Below are positions 1 to 7,366 of a stretch of 64,000 bases of DNA, in pieces. The translations under genes were made by a program, and so were the position numbers. Within the stretch, counting starts at the first letter, position 1. Each line of letters begins with the position of its first letter. This DNA is from Breoghania sp. L-A4 (GTDB taxonomy: Bacteria > Pseudomonadota > Alphaproteobacteria > Rhizobiales > Stappiaceae). Under the pieces are notes generated by a model that was given only the letters and a program-made list of their open reading frames with translations, did not search any database and was not told where the DNA came from. The stretch covers positions 1,488,001-1,552,000 of the forward strand of contig NZ_CP031841.1 of NCBI RefSeq assembly GCF_003432385.1, given 5' to 3'.

Positions 1-1
1 C

Positions 2-586
2 GGCGCGCTGGCTGCGAAGATGCAGGGCAGGGACAGCGTCGCCGTCTCCTATCTCGGCGATGGCGCGGCGAACCAGGGCGCGTTCCACGAGGCGCTCAAC
101 CTCGCGGCGGTGTGGAAACTCGGGGTGATCTTCGTCATCGAGGACAATTCCTGGGGCATCTCGGTGCCCAAGTCCAAGTCGACGGCGGTCAAGGACAATT
201 CGGTGCGCGCGGCCGCCTACGGCATTCCAGGCGTGCATGTTGCCGACAACGACACGCTGAAGGTGTTTGCGGCGGCGGGCGACGCGGTGAAACGCGCCCG
301 CGCCGGCGAGGGGCCAAGCCTGATCGAGATCGAGACCTATCGTTACTACGGCCATTTCCAGGGCGATCCGGAACTCTACCGGCCCAAGGGCGAGGTGGCG
401 GCATTGAAGGCCAAGGACCCGATCGACCGGTTGGCAAAACACATGGTCGAGGCTGGCGCCGCGACCCAGGCTGATCTCGACGGTATCCGGGCGCGGGTGA
501 AGGCGGAGGTCGACGCGGCGATCCAGTATGCGCGCGACAGCGCCTATCCGGAGCCGGAAGAAGCGCTGGAGCACGTCTTCGCCTGA
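2..586 (+). CDS. Thiamine-dependent 2-oxoacid/acetoin dehydrogenase E1 alpha subunit, 5'-truncated by the window edge
   Basis: This is the C-terminal 194 residues of an E1 alpha subunit. These enzymes use thiamine diphosphate to decarboxylate a 2-oxoacid, or cleave acetoin, and pass the acyl group to a lipoyl carrier. The reading frame is open to the window start, and family members are about 320 residues, so roughly 130 N-terminal residues lie outside. The ThDP-binding motif is visible: GDGAANQGAFHEALN followed by EDNSWGIS, the usual GDG-X(about 26)-N arrangement. The next gene is the matching E1 beta subunit, 56 bases downstream, followed by a lipoyl carrier and a lipoate ligase. PdhA and AcoA types cannot be separated from this fragment; the gene order favours an acetoin-type or atypical oxoacid system. 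Confidence 0.9.
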   Translation, partial: GALAAKMQGRDSVAVSYLGDGAANQGAFHEALNLAAVWKLGVIFVIEDNSWGISVPKSKSTAVKDNSVRAAAYGIPGVHVADNDTLKVFAAAGDAVKRARAGEGPSLIEIETYRYYGHFQGDPELYRPKGEVAALKAKDPIDRLAKHMVEAGAATQADLDGIRARVKAEVDAAIQYARDSAYPEPEEALEHVFA

Positions 587-642
587 GTTTCACCAATCTC
601 GCGCGCCTCAAGCGCCGCAGTCCCGCATCCGGGGAGGATACA

Positions 643-1665
643 ATGCAGAGCAATCGAGTGCTGACCATCTCCCGTGCCATGGCCGAGGCCATCGGCCAGG
701 AAATGAAACGCGACGAACGGGTGTTCGTCATGGGCGAGGATATCGCCACCTATGGCGGCATCTTCGGCGCCACAACCGGGCTTCTGGACGAGTTCGGCGA
801 GGAACGCGTCCGCGACACGCCGATCTCCGAGACCGGCTTTATCGGCGCGGGCGTCGGCGCGGCCATGGCCGGCATGCGGCCCATCGTGGAACTGATGTTC
901 GTGGATTTCTACGGCGTCTGCATGGACGCGATCTCGAATCTGGCGGCCAAGAACATCTATTTCTCCGGCGGCAACTGCACCGTGCCGATGGTGCTGATGA
1001 CGGCGACCGGCGGCGGCTACAACGACGCGGGCCAGCATTCGCAGGCGCTGCACGCGACCTTCGCGCATCTGCCGGGCATGAAGGTGGTGGCACCAAGCAA
1101 CGCCTATGACGCCAAGGGGCTGATGATCTCGGCGATCCGCGACGACAGCCCGGTGATCTTCATGTTCCACAAGGGGTTGCAGGGACTGGCTTGGATGGAC
1201 TGGCCGGAGACGGCGGCCGCTGTGGTGCCGGAAGACGCCTACGAGATCCCCTTCGGCAAGGCCAACGTGCTGCGCGAGGGCAAGGATGTGACCATCGTGG
1301 CGCTGTCGATGATGGTGCACCGGGCGATGGAAGCGGCGGGCGAACTGGCGAAGGAGGGCGTCGATGCGGAGGTCATCGATCTGCGCACGCTGGTGCCGCT
1401 GGACCGCGAGACGGTGATTGCCTCGGTGAAGAAGACCGGGCGGCTGATCGTCGTCGACGAGGATTATTCCAGCTACGGCATGACGGCGGAAATCATCGCT
1501 TCTATCGCCGAGGAGGATCCCGCGATGCTGAAGGCGCCGCCCAAGCGCATCGCCTATCCCGATATCCCGGTGCCCTACAGCCGGCCCATGGAGAACTTCG
1601 CGCTTCCCGATGCGCAGAAGATCATGGCTGCGGCGCGGGCCATGCTGCCCAGGGTGGCCGCATGA
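643..1665 (+). CDS. Thiamine-dependent 2-oxoacid/acetoin dehydrogenase E1 beta subunit
   Basis: The 340-residue protein has the normal length and layout of an E1 beta subunit (transketolase-like pyrimidine-binding domain, then C-terminal transketolase domain). The conserved blocks EDIATYGGIFGATTGLL, RVRDTPISETGFIG and GAAMAGMRPIVELMF match the family. It pairs with E1 alpha to form the heterotetramer that carries two ThDP sites. The ATG at 643 is preceded by GGGGAGGA with good spacing. Its stop overlaps the start of the lipoyl carrier gene (ATGA), so translation of the two is probably coupled. The substrate cannot be settled from sequence alone. Confidence 0.92.
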   Translation: MQSNRVLTISRAMAEAIGQEMKRDERVFVMGEDIATYGGIFGATTGLLDEFGEERVRDTPISETGFIGAGVGAAMAGMRPIVELMFVDFYGVCMDAISNLAAKNIYFSGGNCTVPMVLMTATGGGYNDAGQHSQALHATFAHLPGMKVVAPSNAYDAKGLMISAIRDDSPVIFMFHKGLQGLAWMDWPETAAAVVPEDAYEIPFGKANVLREGKDVTIVALSMMVHRAMEAAGELAKEGVDAEVIDLRTLVPLDRETVIASVKKTGRLIVVDEDYSSYGMTAEIIASIAEEDPAMLKAPPKRIAYPDIPVPYSRPMENFALPDAQKIMAAARAMLPRVAA

Positions 1666-1904
1666 GCGAGGTGCGGATTCCCGATGGCCTCTGGGACACG
1701 GGCCGGATCCCCGAGGCCATCGTCGCCAACTGGTTCTACGCCGACGGCAGCGACGTGACAGAGGGTGCGACGATCGCGGAAGTCATGGCGGAGAAGACCA
1801 GTTACGATATCGGAGCGCCCGACAGTGGCCGGCTGACGATTCTGGTGCCCAAGGATGGCGTGGTGACGCCGGGCACGGTGATCGGCCGGATCGAGCCGGC
1901 ATGA
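1662..1904 (+). CDS. Free-standing lipoyl/biotinyl carrier protein (80 aa)
   Basis: This 80-residue protein is a single lipoyl-type domain with no acyltransferase or peripheral-subunit-binding domain. The hammerhead motif appears as VMAEKTSYDIGAPDSG, which aligns with the E2 motif E(T/S)DKA; Lys45 would carry the lipoyl group. In ordinary dehydrogenase complexes this domain is the N-terminal part of a 400-500 residue E2 protein, so a stand-alone carrier is unusual. The gene overlaps E1 beta upstream (ATGA) and the ligase downstream (ATGA), which implies a fixed stoichiometric unit. A biotinyl role is less likely because the usual AMKM motif is absent. Confidence 0.85.
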   Translation: MSEVRIPDGLWDTGRIPEAIVANWFYADGSDVTEGATIAEVMAEKTSYDIGAPDSGRLTILVPKDGVVTPGTVIGRIEPA

Positions 1905-2653
1905 GCGTTCTGCTGGCCGCCGCCACCGCTGAATCCGCGGACCCGCCGCTTGAGACGCTGTATCTGCTCGAGCCGGCGCCGGCGGAGGAGCGCCTGGCGA
2001 GGATCGCGGCCATGGCGGAGGCGGTTGTCGCGGGCGCGCGCCCGCCTTTCCTCTTGGTCTGGCGCGCCTTGCCGGCGCTTGTGGTGACTCGTTCGCAGAC
2101 GCGGCTTCCCTCATACGCTGACGCCTGCGAGGTGATGGCGGGCGAGGGCTGGCCGGTGGTGGTGCGCGCCAGCGGCGGCGGCGCCTTCGCCGTGTCGCCC
2201 GGCACGCTGCAGGTGAGCGTGATCACGACCCGCGAGCACGCGGGCGGGGCGTCCTTCGACGCGATGTACCGGGCGCTGGCGGAGCCTTGCATCGCGGCGC
2301 TGGAGCGTCTCGGCGTGCGGGCGCGCATCGGCGCGGTGGCGCGCGCGCCCTGCGCCGGGGGCTACGACATCGCCGCAGGCGGCCGCAAGATCGGCGGCTT
2401 GGCGCAGCGCTGGCGCGGCGACGGCGCGGTCATCGTCGAGGCGTCGCTGATCATTGACGCCGATCCATTGGCGTTTGCCGGAACGGTCAACCGGTTCCAC
2501 GCGCTGGCCGGCAGCGACTGGAGTTGCGACCGCTCGTCCGTGACCAGTGTCGCCGCAGTGCAGGGATTTGCATTCGCAGGCGCGCCCGACGCTGTGGTGC
2601 GTTGTGCCGCTCTGCTGGCTTCAGCGCTTGCAGGATTTAGGATTCCGCCGTGA
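1901..2653 (+). CDS. Lipoate-protein ligase A / biotin-lipoate ligase family protein
   Basis: The 250-residue protein carries the LplA/LipB/BirA catalytic fold. Visible signatures are VRASGGGAFAVSPGTLQVSV (compare RRxSGGGaVyHD) and GGYDIAAGGRKIGGLAQR, which contains the catalytic lysine region (GRKIGGxAQR). It would attach lipoate or octanoate to Lys45 of the carrier encoded immediately upstream, with which it shares an ATGA overlap. The C-terminal accessory domain found in some LplA proteins is not evident. It lies last in the visible E1 alpha/E1 beta/carrier/ligase order, suggesting a dedicated ligase rather than the general housekeeping enzyme. Confidence 0.85.
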   Translation: MSVLLAAATAESADPPLETLYLLEPAPAEERLARIAAMAEAVVAGARPPFLLVWRALPALVVTRSQTRLPSYADACEVMAGEGWPVVVRASGGGAFAVSPGTLQVSVITTREHAGGASFDAMYRALAEPCIAALERLGVRARIGAVARAPCAGGYDIAAGGRKIGGLAQRWRGDGAVIVEASLIIDADPLAFAGTVNRFHALAGSDWSCDRSSVTSVAAVQGFAFAGAPDAVVRCAALLASALAGFRIPP

Positions 2654-2718
2654 TGCCGGTCGATTGAGACCTGCTGAGCCTCTTCCATGCAGCGCGCAAC
2701 CGCAGGAGGACCTTCGCC

Positions 2719-3108
2719 ATGGACGCCGACCGCATCCTGGGCTTCGCAATCGACCGCGCCGGCGCGGTCAACACCTACTGGAACATCTATATCGCCGTCG
2801 CGTCGACCGTCATCGGGGCGGTTATCTCGCTGTCGGGCTCCGACGCAACGGTTTCCGCGCCGGCGATCAAGCCGGTGCTGGCCGGCGCCTTCATCGTCTT
2901 CGCGCTCTCCAATCTGGGGGCCATCAAGCAGCTCGGGCGCCTGCGCAGCGCGTTATTGGCCATGCTTCCCGGGGAGATGGACAACCGCGCCGCGATCGTT
3001 GAAAGCCTGAAGCCCCGGAGCGCGGCGGTCTACACCGGATTCCATCTGACGCTCGATGTCCTGGTGCTCGCCGTCATCTTTCACCAGGACCTTCCCTGGC
3101 CGGGGTAG
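2719..3108 (+). CDS. Small membrane protein of unknown function (129 aa)
   Basis: I do not recognise a family. The protein has three predicted membrane segments: about residues 22-39 (YIAVASTVIGAVISLSG), 50-70 (IKPVLAGAFIVFALSNLGAI) and 107-123 (GFHLTLDVLVLAVIFHQ). The ATG at 2719 follows a strong AGGAGGA ribosome-binding site. It is 65 bases downstream of the ligase gene on the same strand and converges with the rhodanese gene. Codon use looks like that of its neighbours. Nothing in the sequence ties it to lipoylation; it may be an independent gene. Confidence 0.7.
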   Translation: MDADRILGFAIDRAGAVNTYWNIYIAVASTVIGAVISLSGSDATVSAPAIKPVLAGAFIVFALSNLGAIKQLGRLRSALLAMLPGEMDNRAAIVESLKPRSAAVYTGFHLTLDVLVLAVIFHQDLPWPG

Positions 3109-3133
3109 AGGACGGCCCGGCAGGGCAATGGCG

Positions 3134-3550
3134 TCAGGGCCTGTAGGGCGCGTTCTGCTTCCAGCCGATCAACCCGGTCTGCAGCACCACGACGTTCTCG
3201 CGGCCTGCGACCCTCAGGGCAAAAGCCGCCTGCGCCGACAGGCTGCCGGTGTTGCAGAAGACGACGACCTTCCCGTCGTCGGGGATTTCGTCGATGCGCC
3301 CCAGCACCTCGCGCCACTCGATGTTGACCGCGCCGGGAATGGTCTCCGCCGAAAATTGCTCCGCGTCGCGGGTGTCGATGAACAGGATGTCGGGGAAGAC
3401 GTCCTCGGTCAGTTGCTCCGGCACGATGATGCCCGCGTCATAGGGCGCGAACTCCATGTAGCCCTGCATCGCCTCGATGGCGTCCTCGTCAGCCCGGACC
3501 GGGAGCGCGACCAGGCAGGCCGCCAGCGCCGCGATCAGCATCGCCCGCAT
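3134..3550 (-). CDS. Exported single-domain rhodanese
   Basis: The 138-residue protein starts with a signal peptide (MRAMLIAALAACLVALPVRA) and continues as one rhodanese domain: DILFIDTRDAEQFSAETIPGAVNIEW, then the active-site loop VVVFCNTGSLSAQAA with the catalytic cysteine. Rhodaneses of this type carry sulfane sulfur as a persulfide in the periplasm. The ATG at 3550 overlaps the stop of the upstream metallo-beta-lactamase-like gene by one base (TGATG) and has GGAG eight bases ahead, so the two genes form a translationally coupled operon. The pairing of an MBL-fold protein with a rhodanese is a known sulfide-detoxification arrangement. Confidence 0.88.
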   Translation of the reverse strand: MRAMLIAALAACLVALPVRADEDAIEAMQGYMEFAPYDAGIIVPEQLTEDVFPDILFIDTRDAEQFSAETIPGAVNIEWREVLGRIDEIPDDGKVVVFCNTGSLSAQAAFALRVAGRENVVVLQTGLIGWKQNAPYRP

Positions 3551-4538
3551 CACTCGAACTCCATTTCGGTGAACACCTGACCGGCGTTCTTGGTGGCCAG
3601 TTCATCGAACGTGTCCAGGCGGGCGTAGGGGCTCTGGTCGACATAATAGGCCTCGTCCAGCGTGCCGCCGTTTTCCAGCACCTCCGCGATCTTGCCGCGC
3701 AGATAGACGAGATAGTCCTTCGTGTAGCGGCGCACCTGGTCGACGTTGGTGGGATGGCCGTGGCCGGGGATCACGTAGAGCGCGCCCAGCGCCTCGAAAT
3801 TCTCCCAGCTCTCCAGCCAGTCGGCGGTGTTGGTGTCGGAAAAGATCGGCGGCATGCGCTCGTGGAACGCCATGTCGCCGGCGATCACCAGCCTCTGCTC
3901 CGGCAGCCAGACGGCGATGTCGCCGGGCGAATGCGCCGGGCCGAGGTTCTTCACCTCGATGCGCATGCCGCCCATCTCGATGACCTTCTCGTCCTCGAAC
4001 GTCTCCGTCGGCAGCACGATCTCTGTGCCCTCGGCCTTCTCGCGGTTGTAGCGCTGCATGGAGGCGAGCGCCTGCGCGCCGCGGTCCTCGAACTCGGCCG
4101 CGGCGTCCTCATGCGCCAGGATCGGCACGCCGAGCTCCGCCCAGTAGCTGTTGCCCAGCATGGCGTGGCCCTGGCCGTTCTCGTTGATCACCAGCTTGAC
4201 CGGCTGGTCGGTGATTTTCCTGATCTCGTCGTGCAGCGCCTTGGCCAGCAGGTAGGCGGAGGAGCCGTTGACGACCACCACCCCGTCGCCGGTGACGATG
4301 AAGGAGAGATTGTTGTTGTGGCCGGAATTGTCATAGCCGGGAGGGCGGTGGCGCCGATGGCGGACCAGACGTTCGGGATCACTTCGATCGGTTTGGAGTA
4401 GAGCAGGGATGCGGGATACTGGTCAGGGATGTCCTGGCTCGCCGTCGCGGGGCATGCGATCAGCGCCGCGAGCAGGCCGGCTATGGTCCATGCCGACGCC
4501 CTCACCCGGCTCCCGGCAGTCATATGCGGAAATCTCAT
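3550..4538 (-). CDS. Exported metallo-beta-lactamase-fold protein with altered metal motif; one frameshift near 4341
   Basis: Translation from ATG 4538 (preceded by GGGAGA) gives a signal peptide ending in CPATA and then KPIEVIPNVWSAIGATA. At about 4341-4347 the frame breaks, and the other frame continues as GYDNSGHNNNLSFIVTGDG down to the stop at 3550. Adding one G restores ATAPPGYDNSGHNNN and a 329-residue protein typical of the family. The usual HxHxDH motif is replaced by NENGQGHAMLGN, while the later ligand regions remain (GPAHSPGD, AGDMAFH, PGHGHPT). It is coupled to the rhodanese gene and lies behind an ATTC-N8-GAAT operator candidate, so a sulfur-related role is likely. The break looks like a sequencing error but a real pseudogene cannot be excluded. 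Confidence 0.8.
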
Positions 4539-4583
4539 GGCGTGTCTCCCGTTGTCTTCCGCTTCAGGCGGTGGTTTGCCATC

Positions 4584-4611
4584 ACTATACATTCAAAGTA
4601 ATGAATGTGAA
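4584..4611 (-). promoter_or_regulatory. Promoter with embedded ATTC-N8-GAAT operator (SqrR/BigR-like)
   Basis: On the minus strand TTCACA (4611-4606) and TATAGT (4589-4584) are spaced by 16 bases, a good -35/-10 pair for the MBL-rhodanese operon. The spacer contains the palindrome ACATTCA-AAGTAA-TGAATGT (4589-4608), whose core reads ATTC-N8-GAAT. That core is the pattern I recall for the sulfide-responsive ArsR-family repressor SqrR. A repressor bound here would block polymerase directly. No ArsR-family gene is in the window, so the regulator must be elsewhere. Confidence 0.65.
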
Positions 4612-4717
4612 TAGGAACATGACCGCGGTTTCCGGCCTCTGGTTCCCTGCGCTATAGTGGCGGCGCCTGTTGTCGCCCCGCAGAGGCGTGCGAGGCGCCG
4701 TTGCAATGGAGCAAGTC

Positions 4718-5005
4718 ATGGCCGACGAACTCGACGCGCTGCTGCTGGATCTGGTGGAGTGGGTCGCGGAGAAACCCCGCGCCTATGCGGATGTGATGGA
4801 CGCATGGCGGACGTCGTGCCCGAGGCTGACGGTCTGGGAGACGGCGCGGGACGAGGATTTCGTCACACGGGTGTGGGACGGGCACGGCGCGATGGTCGAG
4901 GCGACGCCGAAGGGGCTGCGCCATCTGGCGAAAAGCGGCCGCGCTACGCTCCATTCCGGGGGCGGTGGCGATCGCATCGACCCGGTGACGCCGCGGCCCG
5001 CGTGA
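4718..5005 (+). CDS. Conserved hypothetical protein (95 aa)
   Basis: A small soluble protein, acidic at the N terminus (MADELDALLLDLVEWVAEKP), followed by a Trp/Arg-rich stretch AWRTSCPRLTVWE and a segment resembling a winged-helix or similar small fold (HGAMVEATPKGLRHLAKSGR). I recall proteins of this shape in Hyphomicrobiales but no function. The ATG at 4718 is preferred because GGAG lies seven bases ahead; an in-frame ATG at 4706 has no comparable site. It is divergent from the MBL-rhodanese operon, so its promoter shares the same 180-base interval. Confidence 0.6.
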   Translation: MADELDALLLDLVEWVAEKPRAYADVMDAWRTSCPRLTVWETARDEDFVTRVWDGHGAMVEATPKGLRHLAKSGRATLHSGGGGDRIDPVTPRPA

Positions 5006-5077
5006 CAGCGCTTTCCATGGCAGATGAATGGCCGGGCGCCGGCTTGCGCCGGTTGGCGGGCCGCCGCTGCAGGCCTC

Positions 5078-5947
5078 CTACAGGCTGATGAGGCGCTCGA
5101 TCGGCATCGCCTCTGCCTCTTCCCTGGGGCGGGAGAGGTAGAACTCGGCGAGCAGGTTTCCCGTCTTTTCTTCCGGCGTGGGATCGATGTCGAGCGATCG
5201 CAATGTTTCAAGGACCTGATCCGTCTCCTCTTGCGAGGCGAAGCGGCGCTGCACGAAGGTGCGTTCGGGCAGTTTTTCCGTCACGTAGCCCCATTCCGCG
5301 ATTTCCTCCTCGATGGCGTCGAAGGGAAACATACGCAGCACGAAGTTGGCGAGCCACGGTTTTTCGCCCTCGGTGATCACGGGCAGCAGCCGCGCGAAGG
5401 TTTTCTCCGTAACGTAGCCGATGCAGCCGGTCGAGGTGACCAGATCCACCGCCGACAGCTCGGCGCGGGCGGCCTCGGGCAGCGGATCCGTTTCCAGATT
5501 GATCGCCAGGCCTTCATCCAGCAGTCCGGCCTTTGAGGCGTAGCCCACGGCCTTTTCGGCCTGATCCAGGCCGATGACCTCGATGTCGCTGTTGACCCCG
5601 AGCGTGTCGAAGAAGCGGCGGTCCGTGCGGACCACCTCGTCCGATCGTGCCGGATCCGAGGCGGAGGCGCTCCAGTGGTCGTAGAGTTGCGGCAGCGAAA
5701 GATCGTATTTCAGAAGCGCCGCGTTGACCCCGTAGGAGCAGCCAAGATCCAGCACGCGGATGGTGTGCCGGCGCCGGGCCCGCAGGTGACGGACCAGCGT
5801 GTCGAACACCGGCTGGGCGGCGCCGGGAATCGCATAGCCGTACTTCCTCAGTTCCCGGAAATAGCCGCGCGGATCCGCCTGATTGTAGATGTGATCCATG
5901 TTGAACTTGGCTTCGTTGATCTCCTCGAAGGCAATCTCGTCGCTCAT
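5078..5947 (-). CDS. Class I SAM-dependent methyltransferase
   Basis: The 289-residue protein has a SAM-binding motif I, VLDLGCSYGVNAALL, around residue 66-80, and later acidic and Asp-rich blocks (IEVIGLDQAEKAVGYA; SAVDLVTSTGCIGYV) in the order expected of Rossmann-like methyltransferases. The ATG at 5947 (MSDEIAFEE) is chosen because AGGGAGA lies just ahead; the longer open frame to 6211 runs into AT-rich non-coding sequence. The acceptor substrate is not evident. It is a single gene facing a long AT-rich upstream region. Confidence 0.8.
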   Translation of the reverse strand: MSDEIAFEEINEAKFNMDHIYNQADPRGYFRELRKYGYAIPGAAQPVFDTLVRHLRARRRHTIRVLDLGCSYGVNAALLKYDLSLPQLYDHWSASASDPARSDEVVRTDRRFFDTLGVNSDIEVIGLDQAEKAVGYASKAGLLDEGLAINLETDPLPEAARAELSAVDLVTSTGCIGYVTEKTFARLLPVITEGEKPWLANFVLRMFPFDAIEEEIAEWGYVTEKLPERTFVQRRFASQEETDQVLETLRSLDIDPTPEEKTGNLLAEFYLSRPREEAEAMPIERLISL

Positions 5948-6366
5948 CGCGGTCTCCCTTTCACAGCGCGTCGCGGCACAGGCCGGCTGCGGAGCCCGCA
6001 GCGACTGATTGGCTGGAGCACCGGCGCGGATCGCGCGAGGACCCTGCCGCCGCAGGATGCGTGCACGTGACGATGTGTATTTATGATTAGGATTTCTAAT
6101 ATAGTGAAATGAAAATCGAATGCAAATTCTTGAACTTAAATTTTCGATATGGAAATATAAGAATGACAAAAGATTGTAATAAATAAATATCGAGGGCATC
6201 GTACAAGACAAAGAGAGGGATCTAGTAAATATTACGACGAAATATATTGAAAAATGTACAAAATTATTGGGTATTGTCTTGAAAGATAGTCAAGGATATC
6301 GATTTTCGGGTGCCTTGAGATGTTGCACGGCGCCAGCGGCACCGCGTGGCGCGCCGATGGCGCCGC
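5948..6366. other. Intergenic region with AT-rich island
   Basis: About 6070-6300 is strongly AT-rich against a GC-rich background and contains no credible gene. It lies upstream of the methyltransferase gene at 5078-5947 and downstream of the CDF transporter gene, both on the minus strand. It probably holds the methyltransferase promoter. Similar AT islands recur at several places in this window. Confidence 0.5.
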
Positions 6367-7254
6367 CTACAGCACAATCACGCCCGAATGTTTCGCCTTT
6401 TCCTCGGGCTCGACGTGAATCGTGATCACGGAGCCCTTGATGTCGGCCTGAAGCGCCGCCTCGATGTTGTCGCAGATGGCGTGCGCGGCGGAGACGGTCA
6501 GATCGCCCGGCACCACCAGATGGAAATCGATGAAGGTGATGCGGCCGGCCTGACGGGTGCGCAGGTCGTGCGCCTCCAGCGCGCCTTCCCCGGCCTCCGA
6601 GATCTGCGCGCGGATGCGGTCGAGGATCTCGGCCGCGGGCGCCTCGTCCATCAGGCCGCTGACGCTTTCCTTCACCAGGACCCAACCCGACCACAGGATG
6701 TTGAGCGCCACGAAGCCGGCCAGCAGCGGATCGAGGATCAGCCAGCCGGTGTAGATCGCCAGAATGATGCCGGCGGCGACGCCGATGGAGGAAAACACGT
6801 CCGTCATCAGGTGGCGGCCGTCGGCTCTCAGGGCGGGCGAGCGCCGGGCGCGCCCGGCGCGGATCAGCACCACGGCCCAGATTCCATTGAGCACGCTGGC
6901 CACCGCGTTGAGCCCCAGCCCCTGCCAGGGGGCGTCGATGGCGCGGGGAACCTCAAAGGCCTGCCAGGCCTCGTAGAACACCGACACGGCCGCGAGAACG
7001 ATCAGCACGCCTTCCACAACGGCGGCGAGATACTCCGCCTTGTGGTGTCCGTAGGGATGGTTGCGGTCAGCCGGTTTGGCCGAGTAGCGCACGGCGATGA
7101 ATGCCGCGCAGGCCGCCGCCACATTGACGATGCTCTCAAGCGCATCGGAATAAAGCGCGATCGACCCCGTCAGCGCAAAGGCCGCATATTTCAGCGCCAG
7201 CACCAGCACGCCGATGCCGATGCTGCCCAGAGCGAGTTTCGAGACGTGATCCAT
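6367..7254 (-). CDS. Cation diffusion facilitator (CDF) family metal exporter
   Basis: The 295-residue inner-membrane protein has six predicted membrane segments and the CDF signatures: SDALESIVN in TM2, NHPYGHHKAEY in the first cytoplasmic loop, and ADGRHLMTDVFSS in TM5, where the His and Asp are metal ligands. The C-terminal cytoplasmic domain (about 205-290, TFIDFHLVVPGDLTVSAAH) is the usual CDF dimerisation domain. Such proteins export divalent cations (Zn, Fe, Co, Cd or Mn) using the proton gradient; the metal cannot be read from sequence. The ATG at 7254 (MDHVSK) gives the family-typical N terminus. Confidence 0.9.
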   Translation of the reverse strand: MDHVSKLALGSIGIGVLVLALKYAAFALTGSIALYSDALESIVNVAAACAAFIAVRYSAKPADRNHPYGHHKAEYLAAVVEGVLIVLAAVSVFYEAWQAFEVPRAIDAPWQGLGLNAVASVLNGIWAVVLIRAGRARRSPALRADGRHLMTDVFSSIGVAAGIILAIYTGWLILDPLLAGFVALNILWSGWVLVKESVSGLMDEAPAAEILDRIRAQISEAGEGALEAHDLRTRQAGRITFIDFHLVVPGDLTVSAAHAICDNIEAALQADIKGSVITIHVEPEEKAKHSGVIVL

Positions 7255-7366
7255 TCGATGTGCGTAGGCGGCGCAGGCCAAGGCGTCAACGGGGAAGGTG
7301 GGGCGAGGGTGGAAAACGCAGTGCGGACGCGCGGCAACAGCGATGGATGGGGGCCGGTGTGGTCAA

